Of a stretch of 23,121 nucleotides of DNA, positions 6,250-12,600 are shown one piece after another. The position numbers and the translations under genes are program-made. Every line of letters starts with the position of its first letter. Positions within the stretch are counted from its first letter, which is position 1. Location of the stretch: IMG/VR virus record IMGVR_UViG_3300033806_000109, positions 1 through 23,121 of that record; one strand, given 5' to 3'. A model generated the notes under the pieces. That model saw only the letters and a program-made list of their open reading frames with translations, was not told the origin of the DNA and did not search any database. Source of the DNA: a virus.

Positions 6250-8087
6250 TGGGCCTCGATCTGAGCAAGTGTCCCCCCGCGAAGGGCAGCGAGAAGACCC
6301 TGCTGACCTTCTTAGACCGCCTGGACGAAGAATCGCGCGCCGCCAAGGACGCCGCCGGCGCCGATCGCTGGGAGGACTGGATCGACCTCTTCCGCGGGCA
6401 GTGGAAGATGCCGGAGATGGAGGGCAATCCCCTCTTCGAGGCCAACGTGATCGGGGCCACGATCGACCGCAAGACCGCCCTGCTCACGGAGCAGAAGCCG
6501 ACCGTCTTCATCGGGCCGCGCAAGGGGGGCCTGAAGGCCACGGCCGACGTCCTGAAAAACGCCTTCGACGCCGCCTGGGATGAGTATTCGATGGAGCTGG
6601 TCCTGGAACGCCTCGCCTACTTCGTCGGCATCCCCGGCGCGGGCTTCGTGAAGCTCCCCTGGGACCGGGAGGCCGACTTCGGGCGCGGCGACGTCGTCCC
6701 GACCGTCCTGGATCCGCGCACCGTCCGGATGGATCCCTCGGTGGTCAGCAGCTATGACCTGGACAAGGCCCAATATGTCTGTGTCGAGACGGCCGAGTGC
6801 CTGTGGGACGTGTGGAACCGCTTTCCCGGCCCGGGGATGATGGTCAAGCCGGACGCGCGCATCACCGATACGGCGAAGAAGCCCTCGGAGCAGCGTCCCG
6901 GGTTCATGCGGCGGCTCACCGGCATGTGGCGGAGCAAGGTCAACCGGGCCGCCCTCGAGCCCGGGGCGATCCCGCGGACCCGCCTGATGGAGTATCAGTT
7001 CCAGGATCCGGCCCTCAACGACGACGGCACGCGCGTCTATCCCCAGGGCCGGCACATCATCCGCGGGGGCTGCGGGGACGGCGACGACGTGATCTTGCTC
7101 GACGAAGCCAATCCCTACTGGGACGGCCAGTGGGATCTCGAAATGCTCGACGGCCGTCCCGACCTCGAACACCCCTGGGGCCGCTCGGAAGTCGCGGCGT
7201 TGCGGCGCGTGCAGGAGAGCCTGAACCGGATCGGGCAGCTCTATCTCGAAAACCGCATCCGGCTGGGCTACGGCTGGATCGTCTACGACGAACAGGCCCT
7301 CACGCCCAAAGATGTCGAGATCCTGCGCAAGTCCGGGGCGATCTGCGTGGCGCGCCGCCGCGGCTTCAGCGTGGAGCGCCAGGCGCCCCTGGCCATGCCG
7401 GCGGACTTTCTGGAGTTCGCCAAGTTCCTCGTCCAGACGGTGGACTACCTTTCGGGCCTGGCCGACGTGAACCTCCAGGGGCGCGGGCGCCTCGAAGTCC
7501 GTTCGGGGGCGCAGCTCGAAGGCCTCCAGCAGGCCGGGCAGACGCTCGTGCGATTTCACGCGCGCCGCCTGGAGGGCTTCTTGCAACGCCTCGGGCAAAA
7601 ATGGATTTCCCGCATCTTTCAGTTCTGGACGGGCGACCGGATCCTGACCTTCCTGGGGCCGGGCGAGCAGTTCCAGCAGTTCACCTTCGAGCGCCAGAAG
7701 CTCATCAGCGAGCTGGTGGGCCTGGCGCAGAAAGACATCCAGGAGAAACTCGCCAAGCAGAACGGCGACGGGAAGGGCCTCGGCGTGGACGAGCTCGCCG
7801 ACGCGATCAAGGACCGCGTGAAGGTCGCGTGGCGCGACTTCACCTTCCGGATCACGCCGGGCTCGAGCCTGGCCGTGACGAAAGTCCAGCGCGCCCTCTT
7901 GTTCAAAGAGCTCTGGCAGGCCGGCCTCGGGCCCGGCAGCGACGTCCTGCGCGCGCTCGGCGAGGCCGACCCCCACGGGAAGATGACGCAGGCGAAAGAA
8001 GAGGCGGCCCAATTCGGCCCGCCGCCGCAGCCGGCGAAGGGCCAGGGCGGCAAGAAGCAGGCCGGACAGCCTGCAGGAGTTGCGTAA
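6249..8087 (+). CDS. Portal protein
   Basis: 612 aa from ATG 6249; the longer frame from 6195 is rejected because ATG 6249 sits on the preceding stop. Portal proteins form the dodecameric ring at the head vertex through which DNA enters and leaves. The N-terminal third (RWEDWIDLFRGQWKMP, then ANVIGATIDRKTALLTEQKP) is typical of P22/podovirus-style portals, followed by a beta-rich wing and 'RRVQESLNRIGQLYLENRI', which fits the stem/clip region. The C-terminus is low-complexity (Gln/Pro/Gly/Lys). Size and place directly after the terminase module fit. The exact portal subfamily is uncertain. Confidence 0.85.
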   Translation: MGLDLSKCPPAKGSEKTLLTFLDRLDEESRAAKDAAGADRWEDWIDLFRGQWKMPEMEGNPLFEANVIGATIDRKTALLTEQKPTVFIGPRKGGLKATADVLKNAFDAAWDEYSMELVLERLAYFVGIPGAGFVKLPWDREADFGRGDVVPTVLDPRTVRMDPSVVSSYDLDKAQYVCVETAECLWDVWNRFPGPGMMVKPDARITDTAKKPSEQRPGFMRRLTGMWRSKVNRAALEPGAIPRTRLMEYQFQDPALNDDGTRVYPQGRHIIRGGCGDGDDVILLDEANPYWDGQWDLEMLDGRPDLEHPWGRSEVAALRRVQESLNRIGQLYLENRIRLGYGWIVYDEQALTPKDVEILRKSGAICVARRRGFSVERQAPLAMPADFLEFAKFLVQTVDYLSGLADVNLQGRGRLEVRSGAQLEGLQQAGQTLVRFHARRLEGFLQRLGQKWISRIFQFWTGDRILTFLGPGEQFQQFTFERQKLISELVGLAQKDIQEKLAKQNGDGKGLGVDELADAIKDRVKVAWRDFTFRITPGSSLAVTKVQRALLFKELWQAGLGPGSDVLRALGEADPHGKMTQAKEEAAQFGPPPQPAKGQGGKKQAGQPAGVA

Positions 8088-8446
8088 TGGACGGCATGCC
8101 GGGAGCGGGCATGGGGATGCCGATGCGCCTGCCGCCGCCGCCAATGGCCGGCGGCGCTGGGGAGGAGGCGGGCGCCGGCGGGGGGGGGTTCCAGTCCATC
8201 CTGATGTTCCTGGCCGGCATGGGCTTCCCCGAGCTGGTCGCCAATATCCAGAAGCTCCGCGGCCCCCAGGCCGCCAAGGGCAAGGGGGGGGCCCAGGCGC
8301 CGGGCCCGGGGGCGCATCCGATGATGGGGGGGCTGCCCCCGCAGATCGCCCAGCTCATGGCGCAGCGGGCGGCCTTGCAACGGCTCTCGCCCCAGGCGCC
8401 GGCCGGGCCCGGGATGCCGCCCGGTATGGCCCTGCCGGGGATGTGA
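8087..8446 (+). CDS. Gly/Pro/Met-rich low-complexity protein
   Basis: 119 aa from ATG 8087, with AGGAG eight bases upstream. It is dominated by Gly, Pro, Met and Ala, with one hydrophobic helical block (FQSILMFLAGMGFPELVANIQKL) and another (QIAQLMAQRAALQRL). The gene contains G9 (8180-8188) and G8 (8284-8291) runs that are prone to length change or sequencing error. No family; the position after the portal suggests a small head-assembly or internal protein. Confidence 0.6.
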   Translation: MDGMPGAGMGMPMRLPPPPMAGGAGEEAGAGGGGFQSILMFLAGMGFPELVANIQKLRGPQAAKGKGGAQAPGPGAHPMMGGLPPQIAQLMAQRAALQRLSPQAPAGPGMPPGMALPGM

Positions 8447-8622
8447 GGAGCAGTGACCGCACGGAGCAGGTCAAGCGCGAGCGGCACACGGGACGGTTTG
8501 CCGCGCCCCGCAGCATAGTGTGCGCCCATTGCCACCGGTTGGGAGGCACGATGGTCAAGGCGGCGGGGTGGTACTTTCATCGGGAATGCCCGAAGGTGAT
8601 GGTGCCCCTACCGGGGAAGTGA
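8443..8622 (+). CDS. Small zinc-finger-like protein
   Basis: 59 aa with a GTG start at 8443 overlapping the previous stop. C27-x2-C30-x15-H46-x2-C49 is a clear zinc-binding pattern (VCAHCHRLGG, WYFHRECP) after a basic N-terminus. The same pattern with wider spacing occurs in the leftward gene at 1-326. Its stop overlaps the GTG of the homing endonuclease. Probably a nucleic-acid-binding accessory; no named family. Confidence 0.6.
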   Translation: MRSSDRTEQVKRERHTGRFAAPRSIVCAHCHRLGGTMVKAAGWYFHRECPKVMVPLPGK

Positions 8623-9128
8623 CCGTGGCGCACATTCTTCACGTTCTCGGCGATCCCTCTTTGAGCGAACCGTTGTCGATGACGGAATTCGAACGGGGGA
8701 TGCTGGCGGGACTGGTCATCGGCGAAGGGACGATAACCCTCTCCTCCATGGGGAAGAAGGGATTTCGGCCCGAAGTGAAACTCAGCAACACCGACCCCCG
8801 TATCATCCAGTGGATCGATGAGCTGCTCACGCGATGCGGGATCAAGCACTTCTGTTCGGTGATGAAGACCCGGCGCCTCCAGAAGCCGACCCACCGCCTT
8901 CAGTATATGATCTCCATCTGGGGCCTTGCGGCTACCCATCGCCTGCTGAAAGACTTACGGCCAGCACTCTTCGTCAAGGGCGAGCAGGCCGACCTTGTCT
9001 TGGGATTCATCGCCCTTCGCCTTTCAGCCTTGAAAACGCATGGGCGCTTCGGGAATCCGCCCCGGCAAGGGGAAGCTGAGGATGCCATCGTTGGAAAGAT
9101 TCGGTTCCTCAACAAGCGAGGCGCATGA
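8619..9128 (+). CDS. LAGLIDADG homing endonuclease, freestanding
   Basis: 169 aa from GTG 8619; GTG 8625 is possible. One LAGLIDADG motif, LAGLVIGEGTI (residues 29-39), in which E36 takes the place of the catalytic Asp as in many family members. It is followed by EVKLSNTDPRIIQWIDELL and further alpha/beta segments of the fold. A single motif implies a homodimer. Such enzymes cut a specific DNA site and spread by repair. Codon use is visibly less GC-biased than in the neighbours, consistent with insertion. It overlaps both neighbours, so it is integrated without breaking the translation chain. No intron or intein boundary is seen. Confidence 0.85.
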   Translation: MTVAHILHVLGDPSLSEPLSMTEFERGMLAGLVIGEGTITLSSMGKKGFRPEVKLSNTDPRIIQWIDELLTRCGIKHFCSVMKTRRLQKPTHRLQYMISIWGLAATHRLLKDLRPALFVKGEQADLVLGFIALRLSALKTHGRFGNPPRQGEAEDAIVGKIRFLNKRGA

Positions 9129-9310
9129 TGGCTGCTCGAGCCACCACAATTAAAACACAGGAGATGGTCCGCGAAGGATACGATCCGAAGGTCGCCGCCG
9201 CCGCCGCGCACTCGATGAAGCGCCGCGGGACGCTGAGCCGCACGGGCAAGTATCGGCGGGTCCACAAGAAGAAGCGGGGCCCGCGAGGACGCCAGCGCGC
9301 GATGAAATGA
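9125..9310 (+). CDS. Small basic protein
   Basis: 61 aa starting Met-Met at 9125, overlapping the endonuclease stop. The N-terminal half is Ala-rich and helical (YDPKVAAAAAHSMKRRG); the C-terminal half is strongly basic (KYRRVHKKKRGPRGRQR). Probably binds nucleic acid or an acidic partner. Last gene before the terminator at 9365-9412. No family recognised. Confidence 0.6.
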   Translation: MMAARATTIKTQEMVREGYDPKVAAAAAHSMKRRGTLSRTGKYRRVHKKKRGPRGRQRAMK

Positions 9311-9328
9311 CGTAGCACAGCACGCCCA

Positions 9329-9351
9329 CGCCCCGTCTTGCTAACGGGGCG
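9329..9351 (+). repeat. Hairpin before the terminator
   Basis: Perfect 8-bp stem CGCCCCGT/ACGGGGCG (9329-9336 and 9344-9351) with a 7-base loop, 14 bases before the main terminator stem. It may slow polymerase or protect the 3' end of the upstream transcript. Confidence 0.5.
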
Positions 9352-9364
9352 GGCGCAGGCCGGG

Positions 9365-9412
9365 AGAGAACGCCTCCATCCCACGTGGGGGGGGTGGAGG
9401 CGTTCTCTTTTT
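9365..9412 (+). terminator. Strong intrinsic terminator
   Basis: Perfect 14-bp stem AGAGAACGCCTCCA (9365-9378) with its complement (9395-9408), extendable inward by CCC/GGG pairs, followed by a TTTTT run (9408-9412). This is a textbook rho-independent terminator. It ends the portal-side operon and implies a new promoter, or antitermination, for the capsid genes downstream. Confidence 0.9.
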
Positions 9413-9527
9413 GGGCTCCCGGAGCACGGACTGCCAAGGGGCCGCCCCGGCTCAGTTCCGTCCGGCCCGTCTGCGATCCTTCGCCGGCACGCAGCGGGGA
9501 GCGGGTGAGCTGAGGACAGCCCGCAGG

Positions 9528-9538
9528 AAGGAGGTGAT
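9528..9538 (+). promoter_or_regulatory. Complete Shine-Dalgarno sequence
   Basis: AAGGAGGTGAT is complementary to the last 11 bases of typical bacterial 16S rRNA. GGAGG lies eight bases before ATG 9543. It decides the start of the 22-residue peptide and predicts very strong initiation. Confidence 0.85.
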
Positions 9539-9542
9539 TCGT

Positions 9543-9611
9543 ATGGCTCGCCACACCAAGAAGATGAAGAAGGTCCGGCGGCGCCGGGGCGTCAAGCACC
9601 GGAAGGTGTAG
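9543..9611 (+). CDS. 22-residue Arg/Lys-rich peptide
   Basis: A 23-codon frame: 12 of 22 residues are Arg or Lys and two are His; the core is KKMKKVRRRRGVKHRK. It starts at ATG 9543 behind the longest ribosome site in the window, so translation is likely despite its size. A protamine-like or RNA-binding role, or a leader peptide controlling downstream genes, are the main options. It lies between a terminator and a perfect hairpin. Confidence 0.65.
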   Translation: MARHTKKMKKVRRRRGVKHRKV

Positions 9612-9636
9612 CGCCCCAGGGAACGCATCGGAGGGA

Positions 9637-9664
9637 GCCCGGAGGGGCACGCGCCCCTCCGGGC
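9637..9664 (+). repeat. Perfect 12-bp hairpin with ACGC tetraloop
   Basis: GCCCGGAGGGGC (9637-9648) pairs fully with 9653-9664. No T tract follows, so it is not a standard intrinsic terminator. It could be an RNA-processing or stability element between the peptide gene and the next small gene. Confidence 0.6.
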
Positions 9665-9707
9665 ACTTCCACGCACGGAGCATCTCCCACACAGGAAAGG
9701 AGCAGTC

Positions 9708-9845
9708 ATGGCGCGGAAGGGTGGAAAAGGCACCCACATCATCAGCCCGGTGGACCCGCGGGGCAAGGCGGCCCCGACCTTCGAGGGGCGCCGGGCGGGT
9801 GGGGGCAGGCGCGGGCGCGTTCGACGCGCGTCCCGGAGGCAGTAG
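9708..9845 (+). CDS. Small basic protein
   Basis: 45 aa from ATG 9708, with AAAGGAG about seven bases upstream. N-terminal MARKGGKGTHIISPVDPRGK, then a Gly/Arg-rich tail (RRAGGGRRGRVRRASRRQ). Probably nucleic-acid-binding. It is the third small basic gene in 720 bases. No family recognised. Confidence 0.6.
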   Translation: MARKGGKGTHIISPVDPRGKAAPTFEGRRAGGGRRGRVRRASRRQ

Positions 9846-9848
9846 GCC

Positions 9849-10139
9849 GTGGCGCTGCCGCCGCTGCCGCCGGGGATCCCGGGGGTGTCCGGGGGGGACA
9901 GGGGGCCCTCCCCGCTCCAGGCACTTGCCCGGCGGCTGAACCAGCGGCCCGAAACGGCCCACCAGAAGATCGCGCGGGCCGTCACCCTGCTGCAGGAGGC
10001 CGCGCGGGAGTACCCGCGCATGGCCGACCGCATCGGGGACCTGATCCGGGGCCTCGTCCAGGCCGAGCCGGAAGATGAAGACCTGGCCAAGGGCACGGGC
10101 GAGAGCCACGGGAATTTCTCGGGGAAGATCACGACCTGA
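9849..10139 (+). CDS. Hypothetical helical protein
   Basis: 96 aa with a GTG start at 9849; GGAGG lies about 10 bases upstream, inside the end of the previous gene. After a Pro/Gly-rich N-terminus, residues about 25-72 are helical (QALARRLNQRPETAHQKIAR, then ADRIGDLIRGLVQAE), and the tail is acidic then polar. Small helical proteins in this position (before the scaffold and capsid) are frequent in phages, but no specific family is recognised. Confidence 0.55.
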   Translation: MALPPLPPGIPGVSGGDRGPSPLQALARRLNQRPETAHQKIARAVTLLQEAAREYPRMADRIGDLIRGLVQAEPEDEDLAKGTGESHGNFSGKITT

Positions 10140-10170
10140 CGGTCAGGACGATCCTCGAACGGAGGACACC

Positions 10171-10491
10171 ATGCGACAGCACCTCCTGGAAAAGCACGAG
10201 AGCGATGAACACGGGCATCCCGCCGGGGGCGCGACCACGGGCGTCGGCCTGGCCATCCAGTGGCAAGACGGGCCGCTGGGCCGAGGGCCGGAGCGGCGGG
10301 AGCCCAACGGGGCCTTCGTGGAGGGCGTGATCCAGGCCGCCATCGGGCGGCTGCAATTCTATCAGGGCAGCAAGTTCCGCTGCCGGGAGAACGCCCTGGC
10401 CCTGACCAAGCTCGAGGAAGCCCTCCACTGGCTGGACCACCGCACGCGCGACCGCGAGACGCGGGAGGTGGAGGGGACGCACGTCCTATAG
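10171..10491 (+). CDS. Acb2/Tad1-like cyclic-nucleotide sponge candidate
   Basis: 106 aa from ATG 10171, with GGAGG before it. Residues 47-66 (GAFVEGVIQAAIGRLQFYQG) and 73-105 (ENALALTKLEEALHWLDHRT, then RETREVEGTH) match the helical-hairpin signature I know from Acb2/Tad1-domain phage proteins, in particular 'ALTKLEEA' and the C-terminal 'VEGTH'. Known members form oligomers that sequester the cyclic nucleotide or cyclic ADP-ribose signals made by CBASS and Thoeris defence systems. The N-terminal 45 residues (His/Gly-rich) are less conserved-looking. The late-operon site is compatible with known family members. The family call is from memory of the motif; ligand specificity is unknown. Confidence 0.7.
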   Translation: MRQHLLEKHESDEHGHPAGGATTGVGLAIQWQDGPLGRGPERREPNGAFVEGVIQAAIGRLQFYQGSKFRCRENALALTKLEEALHWLDHRTRDRETREVEGTHVL

Positions 10492-10505
10492 GAGATCCTA
10501 TAGGA
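10484..10505. repeat. Tandem TCCTATAGGA palindromes
   Basis: Two identical 10-bp perfect palindromes at 10484-10493 and 10496-10505, 12 bases apart. The stop codon of the sponge-like gene (10489-10491) lies inside the first. Likely a protein-binding or RNA-structural element. Confidence 0.7.
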
Positions 10506-10544
10506 CCAACGCACGACGCCGCGGTCCGTGACGGTCCGGGAGTC

Positions 10545-10571
10545 CGGGCAGCCGGGCACGGGCAGCCGGGC
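10545..10571. repeat. Tandem 13-base direct repeat
   Basis: CGGGCAGCCGGGC occurs at 10545-10557 and 10559-10571, separated by one A. It lies in the leader of the scaffold-like gene, 30 bases before its ATG. Confidence 0.65.
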
Positions 10572-10600
10572 GGTCGGCACAGATCCGAAAGGGCAGTCTG

Positions 10601-11455
10601 ATGCCGGAACCGAATCCGCAGGAGAAAAACCAGAACCCCACCCCTCCGGAATACATGAAGCAGTGGGAGGGGAAGAGCCTGCAGGACGTGGCGCAGGCGC
10701 ACCACGAGCTGAGCCAGAAGCTCGGCGAGCAGGGCACGGAGTTGGGCACCCTGCGCGGCCACCAGAAGCTCGTGGAGCGTATCAACGAGCTCGGCGGCCT
10801 GGACGCCGTCGAATACTGGGCCAAGTACGGCGCCGCGGAGTTCGACAAGCAGGAGAAGGCCAGGAAGGCGGGGCCCCCGAAGTCGGAGGGGAAGGCTGGC
10901 GGGGAGGGCGAGTTTGACCCCGCCGCCTTCGAGGCGCAGTTCGATGGGTGGGACCAGCACGACGCCAAGACGCAGGCGCTCCGGATGTTCAAGGCCGTGT
11001 TCGACCTCAATCAACGCTGGCTGAAGGACAACGTGCTGGGGTTCCTCAACACCAAAGAACAGGAGTTCGTCAAGCGGTTCGAGGACACGTTCGGGGGCCA
11101 CCGGCGCGAGTGGGATCTCTTCCGCCGCGCGCTGGGGCTCCATCTCAAGAACCCAAAGATCGACGTGGAGGACCTCCTGAAGCGCAGCCGCGATCTGGCC
11201 ACGGCCGATGCCGAGAAGCTCTTCGAGGTCGCCGCCGGGCAGATCACGGGGCCCGAGGAACAGGCCGCGAATCTCAAGGCCGCCGTGGCCACGGCCGTTG
11301 CCGAGGCCAAGGCGACGTGGGACCAGGAGCAGGCGAACCGGGAGATCACCACGTTGCGCGGTGGGGCGCGCCCCGGCAGTTCCGGTGTGGGCGAGCCGAA
11401 AAACGCCGCGGAGGAGAACGCCGCGATCCTGAAGATCGTCGCAGGACGTCGCTGA
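10601..11455 (+). CDS. Scaffolding-like head assembly protein
   Basis: 284 aa from ATG 10601, with AAGGG nine bases upstream. It is highly charged and predicted almost entirely helical: residues 24-65 (KSLQDVAQAHHELSQKLGEQ) and about 135-245 look like long helices or coiled coil, with Gly/Lys/Pro-rich linkers at 87-105 and near the C-terminus. This composition, and its place immediately before the major capsid gene, are typical of internal scaffolding proteins, which guide procapsid assembly and then leave. No protease is visible next to it. The assignment rests on context and composition rather than on a motif. Confidence 0.7.
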   Translation: MPEPNPQEKNQNPTPPEYMKQWEGKSLQDVAQAHHELSQKLGEQGTELGTLRGHQKLVERINELGGLDAVEYWAKYGAAEFDKQEKARKAGPPKSEGKAGGEGEFDPAAFEAQFDGWDQHDAKTQALRMFKAVFDLNQRWLKDNVLGFLNTKEQEFVKRFEDTFGGHRREWDLFRRALGLHLKNPKIDVEDLLKRSRDLATADAEKLFEVAAGQITGPEEQAANLKAAVATAVAEAKATWDQEQANREITTLRGGARPGSSGVGEPKNAAEENAAILKIVAGRR

Positions 11456-11458
11456 GCC

Positions 11459-11477
11459 GTCCCGGGTCCACCGGGAC
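11459..11477 (+). repeat. Hairpin after scaffold gene
   Basis: GTCCCGG/CCGGGAC, 7-bp perfect stem with a 5-base loop, directly after the scaffold-like stop. It has no T tract; possibly a transcript-stability or attenuation element. Confidence 0.45.
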
Positions 11478-11510
11478 GCCAGCCTGGGCTAGGGTCTGCA
11501 GCCCGAAAAC

Positions 11511-11528
11511 GGCGCGCCCCCTCGCGCC
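11511..11528 (+). repeat. Hairpin in capsid leader
   Basis: GGCGCG/CGCGCC, perfect 6-bp stem with a 6-base loop, 55 bases before the capsid ATG. With the hairpin at 11459 it makes a structured leader for the most abundant virion protein. Confidence 0.4.
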
Positions 11529-11583
11529 GCTGCCCAGCCGGTAAGGGGGACGCCGGAGTGGGGCCGGCGGAGCACGGAGCACC

Positions 11584-12543
11584 ATGGCGCTTCCGGTGAC
11601 CAACGACCAGCTCAACAACGTCGTGACCTCGACGTATGAGGTCAAGCGGAAGCGGGTGGTCTACGATGCCTTCTTCGTGGACAACCCGCTGTTCGTCCGC
11701 CTGAACACCAAGGAAAAGGTCAAGACGATGGGCGGCAGCCCCATCACCTTCCCCTTCATTTACGACAAGCTGCCGGGCGGGTCCTACGGCAAGGGCGACA
11801 AGTTCGGCACGGCCTTCAAGGAATTCATGACGGAGGGCCGGCTGAATTGGAAGCGCTACCGCGCGGAGATGGCGGCCGATGGGCTGGACATCGCCGTGAA
11901 CCGGGGCGAGCTCGCCGTCATCGACTGGATGGAGACCCAGATGCAGGTCGCCGAGCGGACGCTGGCCGAGGATATCGGTCTCGACCTCTATGGCGACGGG
12001 ACGGGCAACAACTCCAAGGCCCTCGACGGCCTGCGGGTGGCCATCGACGACACCCTGAGTTACGGCGGGATCACCCGCGACACCAGCAAGCAGGGCACGG
12101 CCATCAAGGCCTCCGTGAACACCACAGGGGGCGCCTTCTCCTTCGCCATGATCAACACCCAGATGGGGAAGGTGACGTTCGGGAAGCGCAAGCCCGACCT
12201 CCTGCTCATGTCCCAGCGCCTCTGGAACAAGGGCTGGGAGCGGTCGCAGCCCTCCGAGCGGAACGTCGCCGAGGACCTGCGCAAGGTCGGGTTCAACTCC
12301 TGGCAGATCAATGGGGCGGACGCCGTGGTGGACCCGCACGTCACGGACGACGGGACGAACGGGACCATCTACGGCGTGAACACCGACTTCCTCGAGTTCT
12401 GGGTGCTGGAGGGCAACGACTTCCGGCTCCGCGGGATGTTCGAGGTGCACGACGAAGACACCCAGGTCGGGCAGATCATCAACTACTGCAACGTCGTCGT
12501 GCCGGCGCCCCGGTACAACTTCCGGATCGACAACGTGCAGTAA
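11584..12543 (+). CDS. Major capsid protein
   Basis: 319 aa from ATG 11584, behind GGAGCAC. Features fitting an HK97-fold capsid subunit: N-terminal helix (TNDQLNNVVTSTYEVKRKRV), a stretch rich in Gly and aromatic residues (GGSPITFPFIYDKLPGGSYG) like the E-loop region, the long spine helix (QMQVAERTLAEDIGLDLYGD), then a beta-rich P/A domain (LLLMSQRLWN, NSWQINGADAVVDPH) and a C-terminal beta strand region (YNFRIDNVQ). Length, order after a scaffold-like gene, and the structured leader fit. No delta-domain protease signal is visible. The family subtype cannot be named with confidence. Confidence 0.85.
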   Translation: MALPVTNDQLNNVVTSTYEVKRKRVVYDAFFVDNPLFVRLNTKEKVKTMGGSPITFPFIYDKLPGGSYGKGDKFGTAFKEFMTEGRLNWKRYRAEMAADGLDIAVNRGELAVIDWMETQMQVAERTLAEDIGLDLYGDGTGNNSKALDGLRVAIDDTLSYGGITRDTSKQGTAIKASVNTTGGAFSFAMINTQMGKVTFGKRKPDLLLMSQRLWNKGWERSQPSERNVAEDLRKVGFNSWQINGADAVVDPHVTDDGTNGTIYGVNTDFLEFWVLEGNDFRLRGMFEVHDEDTQVGQIINYCNVVVPAPRYNFRIDNVQ

Positions 12544-12558
12544 GGCCCTTCACGGCGC

Positions 12559-12579
12559 CGCGGGAGAGGACCCGCGTTT
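12559..12579 (+). terminator. Possible weak attenuator after capsid gene
   Basis: CGCGGG/CCCGCG, 6-bp stem with a 6-base loop, followed by TTTG. Only three T bases, so termination would be partial at best; it could lower expression of downstream genes relative to the capsid. Confidence 0.35.
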
Positions 12580-12600
12580 GCGGCCCAACAAGGAGAGGAG

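Noticed and set aside
6312-8144. Long minus-strand open frame opposite the portal
   Set aside because: Composition is Arg/Ala/Gly/Leu as expected from GC-rich antisense; the portal frame has conserved-looking segments and overlap junctions.
11011-12450. Minus-strand open frame across the scaffold and capsid genes
   Set aside because: Antisense shadow crossing two well-supported genes and their intergenic leader.
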